DNA from: Tetrapyrgos nigripes
Taxonomy: Eukaryota > Basidiomycota > Agaricomycetes > Agaricales > Campanellaceae
Assembly: GCA_013368315.1 (NCBI GenBank)
Contig: JAACJM010000006.1
Coordinates: 186,001-250,000, forward strand
Direction of reading: 5' to 3'
Length of the DNA: 64,000 bases
Made by a program: the position numbers and the translations under genes. Below are positions 12,408 to 24,500 of the stretch, one piece after another (within the stretch, counting starts at the first letter, position 1; each line of letters begins with the position of its first letter). The notes beneath the pieces were generated by a model. The model was not told where the DNA came from and searched no databases. It saw nothing but the letters and a program-made list of their open reading frames with translations.

Positions 12408-14360
12408 TCAGCAGTCGCCGAAAACAGTAAAAGACCGAAACTGTCCATAAACTCGACCTCTGCAAACCCTCTTCCCGGTCCTTGGCCCAGAGTCGAGATA
12501 GGATTTCCAAACATATTCAGAGGTATGGTGATAGGGAGAGTTTTGTACAACAATATCAGTCCAAACTGAAGATCCTTGGAGCCCAAATGCAACGTGAATC
12601 ATATATCGCCCGGGCAAGACAAATGAAGTCAATTGGAGATCCAATCGGTATGTAAGTAGGCGGAACGTAGGATGACTGCATTCCTTCGGATCATCGGGAT
12701 GTGGTCGGAAGACGGTAGCATAGGCCATATCTTGAGTACTCCTACCAAAGGGATCAGGTGGAAAGATCCCTTGGAGCTCGAGATGATAATCATGGAAGTC
12801 TGAGTCTGCGCTCGACATCATGGGATCAACTATTACACCCAAATCAGGGAGTCCCAATAGACCAGTCCAGAGGCGAATTTCTGGGTCATCTTTTGCAAAA
12901 TAACCAATGTCTATCTTCTCCTGCGAATCTCCTCTCCTCTCAGACGTAATCATTATGTAGTTTCCGCTGTCCAGTTCCCCTAGATCTGTATCCCCTAGAA
13001 TGTAACCTTCTATCGAACTGAGACCAATAGACAGGAAAGGCCGGTCATTTCTACAGGTGATTTGGAAATAATCTCCAGTTTTCTGAGACAGGTAATAAAC
13101 CTCCTCAACTCTCGAAGGTAGAGATACTGTATGTTCATCGATGCTAGAGATCTTGTTGAAAGGAAAGAAATCCCGAGCTGATCGAAGAAATTCAATTTTG
13201 TACTGCGATGACCGCCTGAATGTATTCGAGGCTCGGACCCTGCACGCTGTGACGAGATGCTCCGTGACGGTGAGCTCCCGAACGTCACCCAAAGTTGGCG
13301 GCAGTGAGCTCGTCAAGAATATTTCGTCTGGATAACACTGTACGTATTGATGTCCACTCGTGTTTTGGAGATAAACGGTCAAGTTGCTACCGCCTCTCAT
13401 GGACTGGCAGAGTAGGTGTGCAAGGAAGATGGGTTCGCCAAAGTGCTCGGAACTGGAAGGGATGGGATTGAAAGGAAGATGGATATGCAGGCCGTTGTTA
13501 TTGAAGGAATAGGATGATTTGTTGCCGATGAATTCCACATTTGAAGCCTGCACGTCGCCTGACATCCTAAATTCATAGGGTGATCGAGCTAGCAAACCCC
13601 TTGTCTTGGCTTTCCCGGCCAGTGCCACGGCCCAAGCAAAGATGCTGCGATCATCAGAAATCCTGATAATCTCCTGCTGTAGCCGCATGAACGCTTTGAC
13701 CCCACCCTCCCCATAGATCGGTGACATACTGACACCAAAAACCCCCAACAAACAATATGCTTGGTCCTCCAGCCTCGTAGTCTCTCGAAACACTGCCCAT
13801 GACATCCTCTGAGCGACACTGTATTCGTCGATAATCCGTCCCTCAAACACGTCCACTGGGATGCCAGTAACCTCCGACACTACATCCCGCAAGCTCCATC
13901 TGGTCCCAATCCTTTCCCAGCCCTTATCCAAAAATACAACATACTCAGGAGCGAGCAACTCCTGAAGCGTCCAACCCCTTCTGAACCATCTACTATCTCT
14001 GAAGTTGGATTTTGCATTTCTAGGATGATACTCTCCAGAGACGTCAGATAGGTAGACGTAACACATTGTTGCGTCCTCGTAATACTGGTACATTGAGTTG
14101 AGCGCTTCGGAGAGCTCGGCACTGCTTTCCTTGTTGATACAACATGAATCGATCCAGATCCAATCAAAATCATAGCGACGAGCACGGGCACAAGCGTTCA
14201 TGACTTTACGCCAGCCGGCTTTGGATCGGGCGACGTCGAGGTTCTTGATATCCTGAAAGCTAACCTCGTCCTGCTCCCAAGTGTGTGAGAGGATCACATA
14301 GCATGGAATATCGGTGAAGAACTGCTTGACTGTGAAGTTTTTCGTGTTTAAGAGACGCAT
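12408..14360 (-). CDS. HET (heterokaryon incompatibility) domain protein
   Basis: This is a single uninterrupted frame of 650 residues starting MRLLNT, the usual start of basidiomycete HET proteins. The HET core is in the first ~200 residues: YVILSHTWEQDEVSFQDI, WIWIDSCCINKESSAELSEA, CYVYLSDV and SRWFRRGWTLQELLAP, followed by the LEDQAYCLLGVFGVSMSPIYGEG segment. HET domains act in non-self recognition and regulated cell death in filamentous fungi. Many agaricomycete paralogues have no proven role. The C-terminal ~400 residues show no motif I recognise. The long intronless frame stands out in a window where other genes have many introns. No adjacent partner gene such as a NACHT protein is visible. 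Confidence 0.92.
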   Translation of the reverse strand: MRLLNTKNFTVKQFFTDIPCYVILSHTWEQDEVSFQDIKNLDVARSKAGWRKVMNACARARRYDFDWIWIDSCCINKESSAELSEALNSMYQYYEDATMCYVYLSDVSGEYHPRNAKSNFRDSRWFRRGWTLQELLAPEYVVFLDKGWERIGTRWSLRDVVSEVTGIPVDVFEGRIIDEYSVAQRMSWAVFRETTRLEDQAYCLLGVFGVSMSPIYGEGGVKAFMRLQQEIIRISDDRSIFAWAVALAGKAKTRGLLARSPYEFRMSGDVQASNVEFIGNKSSYSFNNNGLHIHLPFNPIPSSSEHFGEPIFLAHLLCQSMRGGSNLTVYLQNTSGHQYVQCYPDEIFLTSSLPPTLGDVRELTVTEHLVTACRVRASNTFRRSSQYKIEFLRSARDFFPFNKISSIDEHTVSLPSRVEEVYYLSQKTGDYFQITCRNDRPFLSIGLSSIEGYILGDTDLGELDSGNYIMITSERRGDSQEKIDIGYFAKDDPEIRLWTGLLGLPDLGVIVDPMMSSADSDFHDYHLELQGIFPPDPFGRSTQDMAYATVFRPHPDDPKECSHPTFRLLTYRLDLQLTSFVLPGRYMIHVAFGLQGSSVWTDIVVQNSPYHHTSEYVWKSYLDSGPRTGKRVCRGRVYGQFRSFTVFGDC

Positions 14361-14964
14361 AACGGAGGAAGTATCAAGAGTCGACCTGGAAAACGAAGGG
14401 TTAAAAGAAATCTTGAGGAAAGAGTATCTCGTACTTACTGAAGTGAGGGTTCAGGACAATCTGTTGAGAAAGTTCAACCACGGCTCAAGCCTTTATACAC
14501 TGTTCATAGACGCTGCACAATCACCAGAGCTGTCTGCATAACTACAGCTGAGTTTGGAACGAACTGTCAATATGATTCATGAGCACATCGATTACACGCC
14601 TTCAGAACGGTTCTAACTAGCTTTTCATGATCAGTCACTACACGTTCTTCGTCAAAAATACAGTCCTGCATTTGCCCTCGGCCAGCTACAGTAGCTCGGG
14701 TGAGGTATGTCTTCCAGCGTCACCCATGCTGGTACATCATCACCCCAGATCTTCATAACAATCCCCATTCCTCCCAATCATAATCCATGACCGTAGATGC
14801 TCCTCCACGCGACCATTTCCACCCTATCTCTTCTTTACTTAACCCCCTTAAGGCTTATACCCACTTACGACCTCAAGATTTCTTTCAACACCACTTCCCG
14901 AACAACGAAATTCCAGTACCCTGGATCAGTCTGGCCCGATGACAGCTGTAAAGACGTGCTCATG
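14361..14964. other. Upstream region of the HET gene; no gene recognised
   Basis: This holds the presumed promoter of the minus-strand HET gene. I see only short unfamiliar frames, including the start of a possible small plus-strand exon at 14797 that runs into the tandem repeat at 14965. Confidence 0.5.
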
Positions 14965-15199
14965 GCTGAGGCAATGCGAGTCCATGCGGAAGGTGGGAGG
15001 ATGCACGTTTTGAAGGTATGCTTTTGACTCGGTGAATGTGTCGTTGAGACTCATTGCTGAGGCGAGACTAGAGCATGCGGAAGGAGGGAGGATGCATGTT
15101 TTGAGGGTAGGCATTTGACCCGGTGATGGTGTCGTTGAGACTCATTTCTGAGGCAAAGCTGCGGCATGCGGAAGGAGGGAGGATGCATGTTTTGAGGGT
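14965..15199 (+). repeat. 91 bp tandem repeat, 2.6 copies, exon-intron-like
   Basis: Units lie at 14965-15055, 15056-15146 and a partial 15147-15199. Each contains a short coding-like part reading HAEGGRMHVL, then GT, about 50 bases, and an AG near the start of the next unit. The unit could be an exon plus its intron repeated in tandem. The surrounding frames are short and no host gene is recognised. Confidence 0.7.
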
Positions 15200-15439
15200 C
15201 CTCTATTCTTGTAGAGAGAGACGAACTGGGAGGTGTCTGTCTGGGGCGAAGGACTGCCGGCCTTGTAATAGGGGTATAGGCTCAATGCTGACACAGAAAG
15301 GATGGTAGATAGGTATACACAAAGCGTCAAAAACCACTTGGAAGGATTGTTATGATCCTTAGAAGTAACGAACATTCATTTGAGACACCCGGATGACCCA
15401 GATGAGTAGCGCCCAGCGATCTTTCATAGATCGCTTCAA

Positions 15440-16826
15440 TTGTGTAGTGGTCGGTATTGGTATTTGAAGTTCGGGAAGACGTTGAAAGAGTTGATGGATA
15501 TGGAAAGATGCGAGGTGGACCATGCGGTGTTTTTCAAGCACCTAGACAGGGGTATTATTACGAGGCCTCTTAAAGGCCGAGTTAACTTATGTCGACCTCG
15601 AAAATTTTACCACGACCTCAAACTCCCACCCCTTTTCGTTGCCACAGCCGGTCTTTGCCCTTCCCGACAACCGGAATGTCCAGACTCAGATCCAAGGACC
15701 GTTGACGTCAATAACCACGACGTCATGCCAGCGTCTCAAATCGGTCTGCTTAATGCCCTTCTTCCCTCTCACTTTCCACCGATTCTCCCTCCTTTCTGCA
15801 TAACCTGAGTTAGACTACGTGAAAGGGCCTCGTAATTTGCCACGCGAAGCGATGGCCCTTTGCCCCAGTCGTCATTGTGGCGTCCGTCGACGACTTGACT
15901 ATCCTAGCTTCATCTATCGAACTCATCGACTTCGTCAAGAACAAACTTCGCGAGCGGTTCACTATTACGGACATGGGCGAACTCCATTGGATTCTTGGCA
16001 TTCAAATAATACGCGACAGACAGAATCGCTATCCCAATGCTCCTATATCGAGTCCGTCGCTCGCGAATTCGGACTCGAGAACGCCAAACCCTCCTCTGTT
16101 CCAATGGATATTCACAATCGTCTTACCTCAGCCCAATGTCCCCAGTCTCTTAGCGAAGTTCTCGACGTCGAAACCTACTCCTATCGTTCCGGTTCCATAG
16201 TGGGCAAACTCGTGTATGCAGCCGTTGGAACTCGAGTCGACATCGCATTTGCCGTTCATACTCTCGCACGTTTCCTCAATAATCCGGGTATGGCGCATTG
16301 GAAGGCGGCAAAGCCTGTAGTCGCTTACCTCCTCTCTACGAAGGATGCCACTGGTTTTGTTGATGCAGATGGAAATATGGAGGAAGATCGTAGGGTTGTT
16401 ACCGGGTATGTTTTTGTTATTGACGGTGGTGTCGTCACTTGGTCTTCTCGTTCCCACTCTCTAGTCACTCTATCCACTTGCGAATCCGAATATGTCGCAG
16501 CCCCCGAGGCGGCCAAAGAGGGTCTTTGGCTGCGCTCGCTCATTACTCAAGTTTTCAAACCGTCGTTTCCATCCGTGATTCCCGGTCCTACGACTCTCCA
16601 TTCAGACAACCAAGCTGCTATAGCTCTTGCTCGAGACCATCACTACCACGGACGCACCAAACATATCGACATTCGTTTTCACTTTATTCGTTTCGTTATC
16701 GACGAGGGACAAATGCAGCTCATTTATTGTCCCACGGAAAACATGCTTGCTGATACTCTGACGAAGGCTTTGCCCAACATCAGAGCTAAGCATCCAGCTA
16801 CTGGTCTCGGACTCGTTCCGTCTTGA
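15440..16826 (+). pseudogene. Ty1/Copia reverse transcriptase-RNase H fragment, 5'-truncated
   Basis: A fragment near 15457-15540 reads RYWYLKFGKTL and CEVDHAVFFK, typical of the Copia RT before the active site. After a 280 bp insertion, VASVDDLTIL (the YVDD region) appears at about 15877 with ITDMGELHWILGIQI. A frameshift near 16020 moves the frame to that of 16030-16826, which carries SYIESVAREFGL, VDIAFAVHTLARFL, the RNase H segment (STCESEYVAA, LHSDNQAAIALA) and the TKHIDIRFHFIR / ADTLTKALP ending. Gag, protease and integrase are missing. The element is dead and belongs to a different family from the Copia at 45-57 kb. Confidence 0.9.
15557..15836. mobile_element. 280 bp MITE inside the Copia RT
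   Basis: The insertion interrupts the Copia RT between the HAVFFK and VDD segments. It starts ATTACGAGGCC and ends GGCCTCGTAAT, an 11-bp perfect terminal inverted repeat, and TT lies on both sides. It has no coding capacity. The superfamily is uncertain. Confidence 0.65.
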
Positions 16827-16832
16827 AGGGAG

Positions 16833-17154
16833 TGTAGTGTTTTGCATATTTCGTATACCTTTATCTGGCTGTGTATGGACAAGACGGACCTCATCCGTAG
16901 TATTTAGTTTACGATCGAGTGTTACAGATTTATTTCCGATTATAACTAATCTCGGACTTATGTATTGTAACTTCAGCGTTAGCCTGGGCGGTTGGATTCC
17001 AGACTACTTCAGCGTTTCTCTTCATTCGCTGAGGTTAGTACTCGTATTCTCTCTCATTCTATTCTTTTATTTATCATGTATTAGTTCAGTCTATTCATAT
17101 AGGGAACTAATACTAGCGTTTCTCTTCATTCGCTGAGTTCAGTCTATTCATACA
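16833..17154 (+). repeat. 3' LTR of the truncated Copia element
   Basis: Directly after the pol stop comes a purine tract (GAAGGGAG, 16825-16832), then TGTAGTG at 16833. The segment ends CATACA at 17154. It contains an internal repeat, GCGTTTCTCTTCATTCGCTGAG, present twice near 17012 and 17115. The partner 5' LTR is outside or deleted. Confidence 0.65.
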
Positions 17155-17359
17155 GGCTGGTGAAGGGAATTGGCCTCTACAGAATGTTCAGGCTAATACC
17201 AAAAAAATCTAAGTACATACTCCTCTTCTCCAAGCTGTCTTGCCAAATCTGCCATTCAGTGTCCACAAGCACCACAATGAACCCTACAAAATCCTAAGCA
17301 CATTATCGATACTTATTACTACTGTTGATCCTCAATAAAACAAAAAGTTACATGTCCTT

Positions 17360-18784
17360 TCACGAATCTTGCTTTTTTGGTACCCATCCGGGCCGCTCAT
17401 AAAAGGGTGTGTCACGGTAAATCGATGCAAGGCGGTTGTAAGAAGGTGCAGTATTGGGCAAGGATTGAGAGGAGCTGATCTCCGGAGTTTCTTCCTTCGC
17501 AGCTGGGTCGGAGTGGATGGGAGCAGTCAAAGAACTACGCAGAGCCAAAGGTTGGTCTGTGGATTCTTCACGTTTTGGAGTCAATCGAGTCGATCGTCTC
17601 GGAGGAATAGCCGACGGTGAGGACTGCTGAATAGAGCCATCGTCATCGCTGTCATCGATGACAATGATTTTGACGGGCTTCAAGACTTGTTTGCTGGATG
17701 AAGGTGTGTTGCCGAAAGCAGCATGCTCGGAATCGGGAAGAGTGGTCCAAGAAGGAATGTCGCTAAACTGACGCGGCTTTTCAGAGAGTATTTTCGTCGG
17801 ATTAGCCTCGCACTGAGGTTGGTTTGGCGTTCGCATCCTAGATTGCTTAATAGTAGAGATCCTTGTATCGGAATCAGATGATTCTGAATCTGAATCTGAG
17901 TCCGAGACGGTTGGCTTGTGTGATCCTGACGGTCCTGGAGCTCCATCACGGCAGGGATCATCAAGCTTGGCGCGTTTGGCTTTGTGAAGCGATGTATTTC
18001 CCGATGAGAAGTTAAGCGGGGATGATGACGAGTCGGTGTCCGAGTCACTCGTTGTGTCAGAGGCAGAAGCCTGAGAAACCCTCGCAGCCTTTCCCTTTCC
18101 TTTCTCCAACACTTTATCCGTCGTCGATTTCTTCTTCCGACTGCCAGAGCCAACATCTGCATCCCCTCCTCGCACATCTGACCCAATCCTCTGGCTACCC
18201 GCTCCGTTTCCCTGCCCTCTACCCATTGCCGGACGTGGACTAGGACTCCTTACTCTCTTCGTCGACCTTGCTGCCGCCTGCACTTCGATCCGTTCCATAC
18301 CCAGATTATATCGATACGACTTCCTGAGGATTTCGTATAGCTTTTGATTAAAGCCCATCGCTTGGAGAGCGATACACTCCACCTTCAACTCTCCTCGAGT
18401 GTACATGGATTTCAGCACATCCACCGGAGGGATTTTTTTACTATCTTGTTCTACACGAGTCGCTTTAGCAAGCTCGCTAGTTGTGGACTGAATAACACTG
18501 GTGAGTAACGACATTGGCAGCGAAATACAGAACGAAGATACTCTACGTACCGCTACGTTCCAGGGTGAAAACAGCGGAATCCCACTGGGCGCAATGTGGG
18601 TCATACTGCGGCATGAATACAGTCCCATGTACTTGAGCTGTTCTCCTTGAACGACAAAGAGATCGCGGTGCTCCCAGTAGATCCCTTCAAATTCACTCTT
18701 CGCTATCAACTTGGTTTTTGGTATCATTTGGCATTGAACACCAAAAGCAATATAATGAGGACGCAGTTGTGCTGGGTCACTCAT
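17360..18784 (-). CDS. Hypothetical Ser/Asp-rich protein, probably nuclear
   Basis: A single 474-residue frame starts MSDPAQLRPHY. Residues 1-180 look folded (YWEHRDLFVVQGEQLKYMGLY, VDVLKSMYTRGELKVECIALQAMGF). The remainder is disordered: Ser/Asp runs (SDSDSDSESSDSD), basic patches (SRKKKS, KAKRAK) and a VKIIVIDDSDDDGS stretch that resembles a SUMO-interacting motif. I considered an intron at 18499-18551 (GTACGT...CACCAG), but removing it gives an early stop, so I keep the uninterrupted frame. I do not recognise the family. A nuclear or chromatin role is only a guess from composition. The gene lies just outside the left end of the Plavaka element. Confidence 0.7.
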   Translation of the reverse strand: MSDPAQLRPHYIAFGVQCQMIPKTKLIAKSEFEGIYWEHRDLFVVQGEQLKYMGLYSCRSMTHIAPSGIPLFSPWNVAVRRVSSFCISLPMSLLTSVIQSTTSELAKATRVEQDSKKIPPVDVLKSMYTRGELKVECIALQAMGFNQKLYEILRKSYRYNLGMERIEVQAAARSTKRVRSPSPRPAMGRGQGNGAGSQRIGSDVRGGDADVGSGSRKKKSTTDKVLEKGKGKAARVSQASASDTTSDSDTDSSSSPLNFSSGNTSLHKAKRAKLDDPCRDGAPGPSGSHKPTVSDSDSDSESSDSDTRISTIKQSRMRTPNQPQCEANPTKILSEKPRQFSDIPSWTTLPDSEHAAFGNTPSSSKQVLKPVKIIVIDDSDDDGSIQQSSPSAIPPRRSTRLTPKREESTDQPLALRSSLTAPIHSDPAAKEETPEISSSQSLPNTAPSYNRLASIYRDTPFYERPGWVPKKQDS

Positions 18785-19271
18785 CCTCGAGGGGAAGAAA
18801 AAGATCGAGTTGATTGGCCTAGTTCAATTAAGGTTTAATGTCGGGTAGCGCTTGGATAGATGAGAAGAACATACCACAGATTCTTCGGGGCCTGCAGAAG
18901 TCAAAGAATCCAGGACATCAGGAAAAAATAAAAATTCTATTGAGAGCTACGTATACCCGATAGCATTGATAGTCGCGTAGTACATCCGCCATGTATTGAG
19001 CACTCCGTAGCACTCCATAGCACTAGCATGATATCTCCATATTTACCTGTATCCATGTGCCTGTACTGCATAACCTATGGTGTCTTGGTAGCCTATATTG
19101 GCCCAGGACACTACAGAGCGCAACATAGAGGCTAGATCCACAGCTGAAATACCAAATGAGATTCCTCAAAACATTGCTCAACGATGGACAAATGGATGAA
19201 GAATAAAATGTATTAAGACTAATAGGTATCATACTTCCTAGTTTCTGACTGATCCACCTGTGGTACTTCTG

Positions 19272-21410
19272 CTATTCCCCAGGACCGTCTCCTGCCTGAC
19301 CCTGTTGCAGTACTTGGCCACCCTCTTCTTCCTCTTCATTCTCGTCATCTTCTCTCTCAGATTCCGTATCGCCGGTCCGCCCTGCTAATTCCTGAGCGAT
19401 CTTATCCTGTAGTTCTCCGGTAATAAGTGATTTGATTTTTGGTGGGTCGATACCAGACTTCGCGCTGTATTACATAGTATCCGGAATGAGGAATTATACT
19501 TCTCCTCAGGGATGACTACTTACCGGGCTCGTGTATACATTCGCTTTCGGATCTGCGTAACAACGTACTCGTTCAATTCCTGCCATAGCTGAAGTTCGTG
19601 AAGGTGTTTTTTATGAATAGCAGTGTACCCAGTCTCAGAGAAAGGATTCGTCTTGCCATGTCGTATATAGATACCAGTAGACCACTGGCGCATGATGTGA
19701 TGAATCTACAAAAGAACAAGTCAAAAGCTTTTTCCAGGGGAACAGTATAGCGTTACCTGAGTCATGAATAATGCGAGTGTTTCCAGGGAGACAGGGTCAA
19801 AAAACCGAGCGAACACAATTCCGGGTGAATCATGGCCTTGTCCAAAGCACGCCAGACGGAGAATGAGCTGAAATACAGGATTCTCAGCGAATCCTGTACA
19901 ATTGGTAGTGTCCTAAGCATATGTGTCAGTCAGAGGCTTCATAGGTGGAGAGTAAGAGACTCAATGGTAGTACCTTGAAAGCAAACCTCATATCATCTGA
20001 CAATGCGTCATATAACTCAAGATTTTGACGTTTGGCCTTTTTGCTTGTATCCTTTGTGAAACCAAATGTAGACATCACAGCTTCCTCGACAAAGCGAAGC
20101 ATGTCCCCACGAATGCGGCTGCCACGACCCTTCAACTAGAAGCAGCCTTGTTAACGGTGTATATGTATATAAAAAATGGCTTACCAATCGTTCAATTCTT
20201 TTGTCACACTCATAGTCCTTTTCAGCAACACGGCAAGCATCACGGAATGCTTTTCTCGCCCAACCAATTTGCGTTGAACTGTCTGGAAAGCCCTTGACAC
20301 CTAGGACCTTGGCCTCATAGTAAGCACATGCCCGGACAAGTATAGCTTTGCCTTCAGAATCATAATCTTCTGCCTTGGGTTTACCTCCGGGTTTGTAGTC
20401 GCTGGAGAAGGATAAGGTTGACCGTTGACCTGTACTATCAGCTGATCCTGAGTTAGCATTATTAATAGTAGTGACGGTAGTGTCGGTAGCATCAGTAACT
20501 GTGGCAGAAGATTGCTGTGAAGCGTTGTTGGTCTGGGAATATTTTTGACTTAAGTATGAGCACTTGAGGTATATAATAAGCTCACCTGGAAGAGCTGGAT
20601 GGGCCCAGCTTGACGAGAGATTGTGGGAGTGATAATGTTTGCAGCCGTTGTCTCTTCCTGTGAATGGTTGGGTTCTTCATGTTCTGAGCCATTGCCACTT
20701 GACGGAACAGACATATATGCGTTGCGAGGTGTTATTGGAACTATCTTCCCATTTTTACGACGAATGCGTGTCAAATCAATATGAGGTGGAGCAGATGTTG
20801 TAATAGTGCGCATAGGGGTAATCTGCGCAATAATGAGCAAAGTATCTTATCTGCAGAGTGAATAAACTCACGGTAGAGACAGCTGCAAACCGTATAGTGT
20901 CATCATCAGCACCAGCCATAGTGAAACCTGGCTCATCTTCACTCTCAACTTCAACTTCCATGTCTTTGCTATTGTCGTCGTCGTCGTCATCATCAAATTT
21001 GTTGTCTTCTTCCTCATCCCCGTCCTCGTCATCGAGTTGAGTAGCGGCTAAAAGAGAGATATTAGAAGCAGTATCAATTGCTTTTGTAGACACGTACCAG
21101 CTTGTTTTTGCTGCGCAATCAATTTTTTTAGCTCATTAGCTTGCTTTTCTAAGCGTACTAGCTCAGCGTTGGAGATGGTCTTGTTCTGTTTCTCTGAAAG
21201 AAAGTGCAGTGTCATCAGACCTGAAAGGATAGCAGAGAACAATGGAACGGTACCTCTCTTTTGACCACTTCGGGCCACCTTGGATTTTTTGCTGGCAGTG
21301 GTATCTTGAGACACTCGTTGGCTTCGTCGACGTAAATGGTGTGCCTCTGGACTTGAAGCATTGTCTTCATCATCAAAGACATCCGAAGTGCGCTTTGATT
21401 TGGGTGGCAT
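19272..21410 (-). CDS. DUF6532 domain protein, Plavaka element partner gene
   Basis: Nine exons join in frame for 568 residues: 21254-21410, 21098-21193, 20872-21047, 20586-20822, 20185-20532, 19974-20135, 19757-19912, 19524-19705 and 19272-19464. Introns are 49-61 nt with GT-AG ends. I start at MPPKSKR (21410); an upstream in-frame Met at 21461 is less likely. The first ~220 residues are basic and then very acidic (DDDDDDD run near 20980), with a coiled-coil-like EKQANELKKLIAQQ. The C-terminal half carries the DUF6532 pattern: ACAYYEAKVLGVKGFPD, QIGWARKAFRDAC, KGRGSRIRGDM, CTGFAENPVFQ and GIVFARFFDPVSL. The molecular role is unknown. Location next to a transposase suggests an accessory transposition or DNA-binding role. 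Confidence 0.88.
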
Positions 21411-21567
21411 AAGAGAATGACCCGATGGTAGCGGTAAGAGGAACAAGTGGTTCTGAAACAATAAAAAATGACAAGTAAAAGTGATGGCCGGTGGCGGGTT
21501 GTGAAGCGAATTTTTAGCACATCTCGGATAAACATTTTTCAGACGTACCTCTTACCTCCGCTTCCCT
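21411..21567. promoter_or_regulatory. Shared divergent promoter region of the Plavaka element
   Basis: Only 157 bp separate the start codons of the minus-strand DUF6532 gene and the plus-strand transposase. Both promoters must overlap here. I see no clear TATA box. The head-to-head arrangement would couple expression of the two proteins. Confidence 0.6.
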
Positions 21568-24500
21568 ATGACCATTCTCTGCCCATACTGTCGGTTTTCC
21601 GCTGATGATAACAAGGCGTTACGGGTACACATTTCTCGAACGGAATTTTGCCGTCAAAAAGACGAGGACGCGTTCGATGAACCTGACTCTGACATAGACC
21701 AGGAACCGAGGACCACCCTGCCTGCCCAGCTACACATTGACTCTGATGACAATATGTCAACAGTGTTTATACCGCCAATTCTGGAAGCCGATCTAGCTGA
21801 CTTGGACGCTGAAACCATTCCCATTACCCCCAGGAAAAGGACAAGTGTAGAGGAAGTAGAGGATGACACTACCAATGACCCGAAGTCTGTGTATGGTGAT
21901 GATGGATATATATATGCTATGAAGTTTCCTGGCCCCGCCGGTATGTCGCTCAATGACAAACCTATGCCTACCAACTTCGAAAAGTTGCACCAGCTACAGA
22001 GCATGAAGGGTCTGGAACCTTGGACTCCATTTCAGTCTGAGAAAGAATGGGAATTAGTGCGGTGGTTGATGAATTCTGGGGTCAGTCAAAAAAAGATAGA
22101 CGAGTTCTGCAAACTCAAAGTAGTATGTCCATGGAAAAGAATTAATGATATTACTGAAGCTAACCAAATCCCTACAGATACATGAGGATATCCAACCATC
22201 CTTTCATAACAGCCGCTCACTTCTTCAACTGGTGGATTCTCTCGAACGTGGTCCTTCTTTCAAATGTACACCAATGAAAGTACAGGGAGACTTGATGGAC
22301 TCTGAAGGAAAACCTCTGACTGAGGTCTTGGAGCTATGGCATCGTGATCCTGTTGACGTGGTCAAGGAGTTAATGGGCAATGTTGAGTTTCGAGGACATC
22401 AGCAATACGCACCGGTGCGTTATTTCCGAGACAAGGATATGAAGAATAGAGAATACAATGAAATGTGGACCTGTAACTGGTGGTGGGATACACAGGTTAG
22501 TGCAGGCCTGAGTGATATCACGAAGATAGACTCACTTTACTGCTTTCAGAAAAAGCTCCCCAGTGAACTCGGTACCATAGCTCCAGGTATTATTGCCTCA
22601 GACCAGACACAACTTTCAACGTTCAGCGGTGACAAGAAAGCTTGGCCAGTATATCTCAGCATAGGAAACATTGAAAAGAATATGAGACGCAAACCTTCTT
22701 CACGTGCATTCCTCCTGCTTGGGTATATCCCTGTGTCCAAACTTGAGTGCTTCTCCAGGAAGCGCCGTTCTCAAATGGGTTATCAGCTCTTTCATGACTG
22801 TATGAAGAAGATGCTCGAGCCACTCGAGAAAGCCGGAAGGGATGGAGTGAAGATGGTGTGTGCAGATGGGTATGAGCGGCTCGTGTATCCTTTGCTGGCT
22901 GCGTATATCGCCGACTACCCGGAACAATGCCTGGTATGCTGCTGCAAGGAAAACTCTTGCCCAAGATGTACCGTTGCTCCTGAGGAGCGTGGTGAACTAG
23001 GCTACAGCACAGCGCGCTACCCGGCATCAACCTTAACAACATTGTTGCTCGAGTCACGAGAGGAGAAACCTGCAGAGTTCCGGAATCAGCAACTACGACC
23101 CATTAACCCATTCTGGCGCAACTTACCATACTGCAATATCTTCGAGTGCATGACACCTGACCTGCTTCACCAGCTGCACAAAGGGGTTTTTGGGGACCAT
23201 GTTGCAAAGTGGGCTCAAAGTGCTATAGGCGACAAGAAATTAGCGGAGAAGGAAATTGACAATAGATTTCGCACCATGACACCTCATCCCAACCTCCGCC
23301 ATTTCTCGAAAGGCATCTCCTCCGTCACTCAATGGACCGGGAACGAATACAGGGCAATGTCAAAAGTCTACCCTGGACTGCTGGCTGGTGCAGTGGACAC
23401 GAGAGTATTGGAGGCAGTTCGAGCACTGGAGGACTTCATGTTTTATGCCCATTTTGAGGCCCATACTGATATGTCTCTGGGGGCAATGGACAAGGCGTGG
23501 TCAGCATTTCACGAGCGTAAGGAGGTTTTCCAGGAGCTGGGGATCAAAGAACACTTTAACATCAGTAAAATCCACAATGTCTCGCATTATTGTGAGAGCA
23601 TACGTTCTCGGGGAACCAACGATGGCTTCAACTCGGAATCTTCTGAGCGTCTTCACATAGATCTTGCCAAACTAGCATATAGGGCCTCCAACAAGCGAAA
23701 CTTCCAAGTCCAGATGACGAGATGGCTTGCACGACAAGAAGCAATTCATATAAGGGACCAGTTCATGGGTTGGGTTATTCCGTGGTATAAAGCAAAGCTG
23801 GAAGAGGAGTTGGCGGAGAGTAAACAAGAGTTGGTGGAGGACGACGTTGACGGCGATGTTGACAGCGACGATGGTGATGGTGATGCAGTTTCGGATGCGG
23901 ATCCGAATTCCGAACGCCGCGTAACCTTCCGGTTCGCAAAGAAGCCTTCTCTTCCCGCGGTTACTGTTGACCAAATTGAAAGAGAATTTCACTGCGGTGA
24001 ATTCTTCTTCAACTGGTACTTGCCTAGGTTTCTCGACTCTCAAAATATACCCACCGACACACTTCCAGATCGTTCAGAACTTTGTTTCCCAGTGTGGAAA
24101 AAGCTTGTATTATCTCTTCCTTCCATTGCAGAAGCCGAAAGCGAGAAGACTTCTGACACCGTGTACGCCACAACTCTGGTACCAGGCTCTATCACAACGA
24201 AAGGAGTGAAGCCACCTACCCCAGCTAAAACAAGCACAGTCCTCATACGAACTCGTAGTCCAGATAGGGATCAAGGGCCCCTAAGTGGTGCGTGAGAAAT
24301 CCCAACTATCCCTGTTTGGTAACGAAATCTATGTACAAATTTTTCTGATACTTGTATGGTTCTAGGTCTTCAAGTTGCTCGAGTTAGACTTCTGTTCAAG
24401 TTACCACCTGAAGTCACACCTTCCTCGCCCATGTTAGCCTTCGTGGACTGGTTCAAACCATTCCATAAGTATCACAAAGCTCTTGGGACATATGAACTGG

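Noticed and set aside
15142..15375. Minus-strand frame across the 91 bp tandem repeat
   Set aside because: No motif or splice support; it overlaps the repeat and probably arises from its composition.
18499..18551. A 53-nt intron (GTACGT...CACCAG) in the Ser/Asp-rich protein gene
   Set aside because: Removing it shifts the frame into a stop within a few codons, while reading through keeps 474 open codons.
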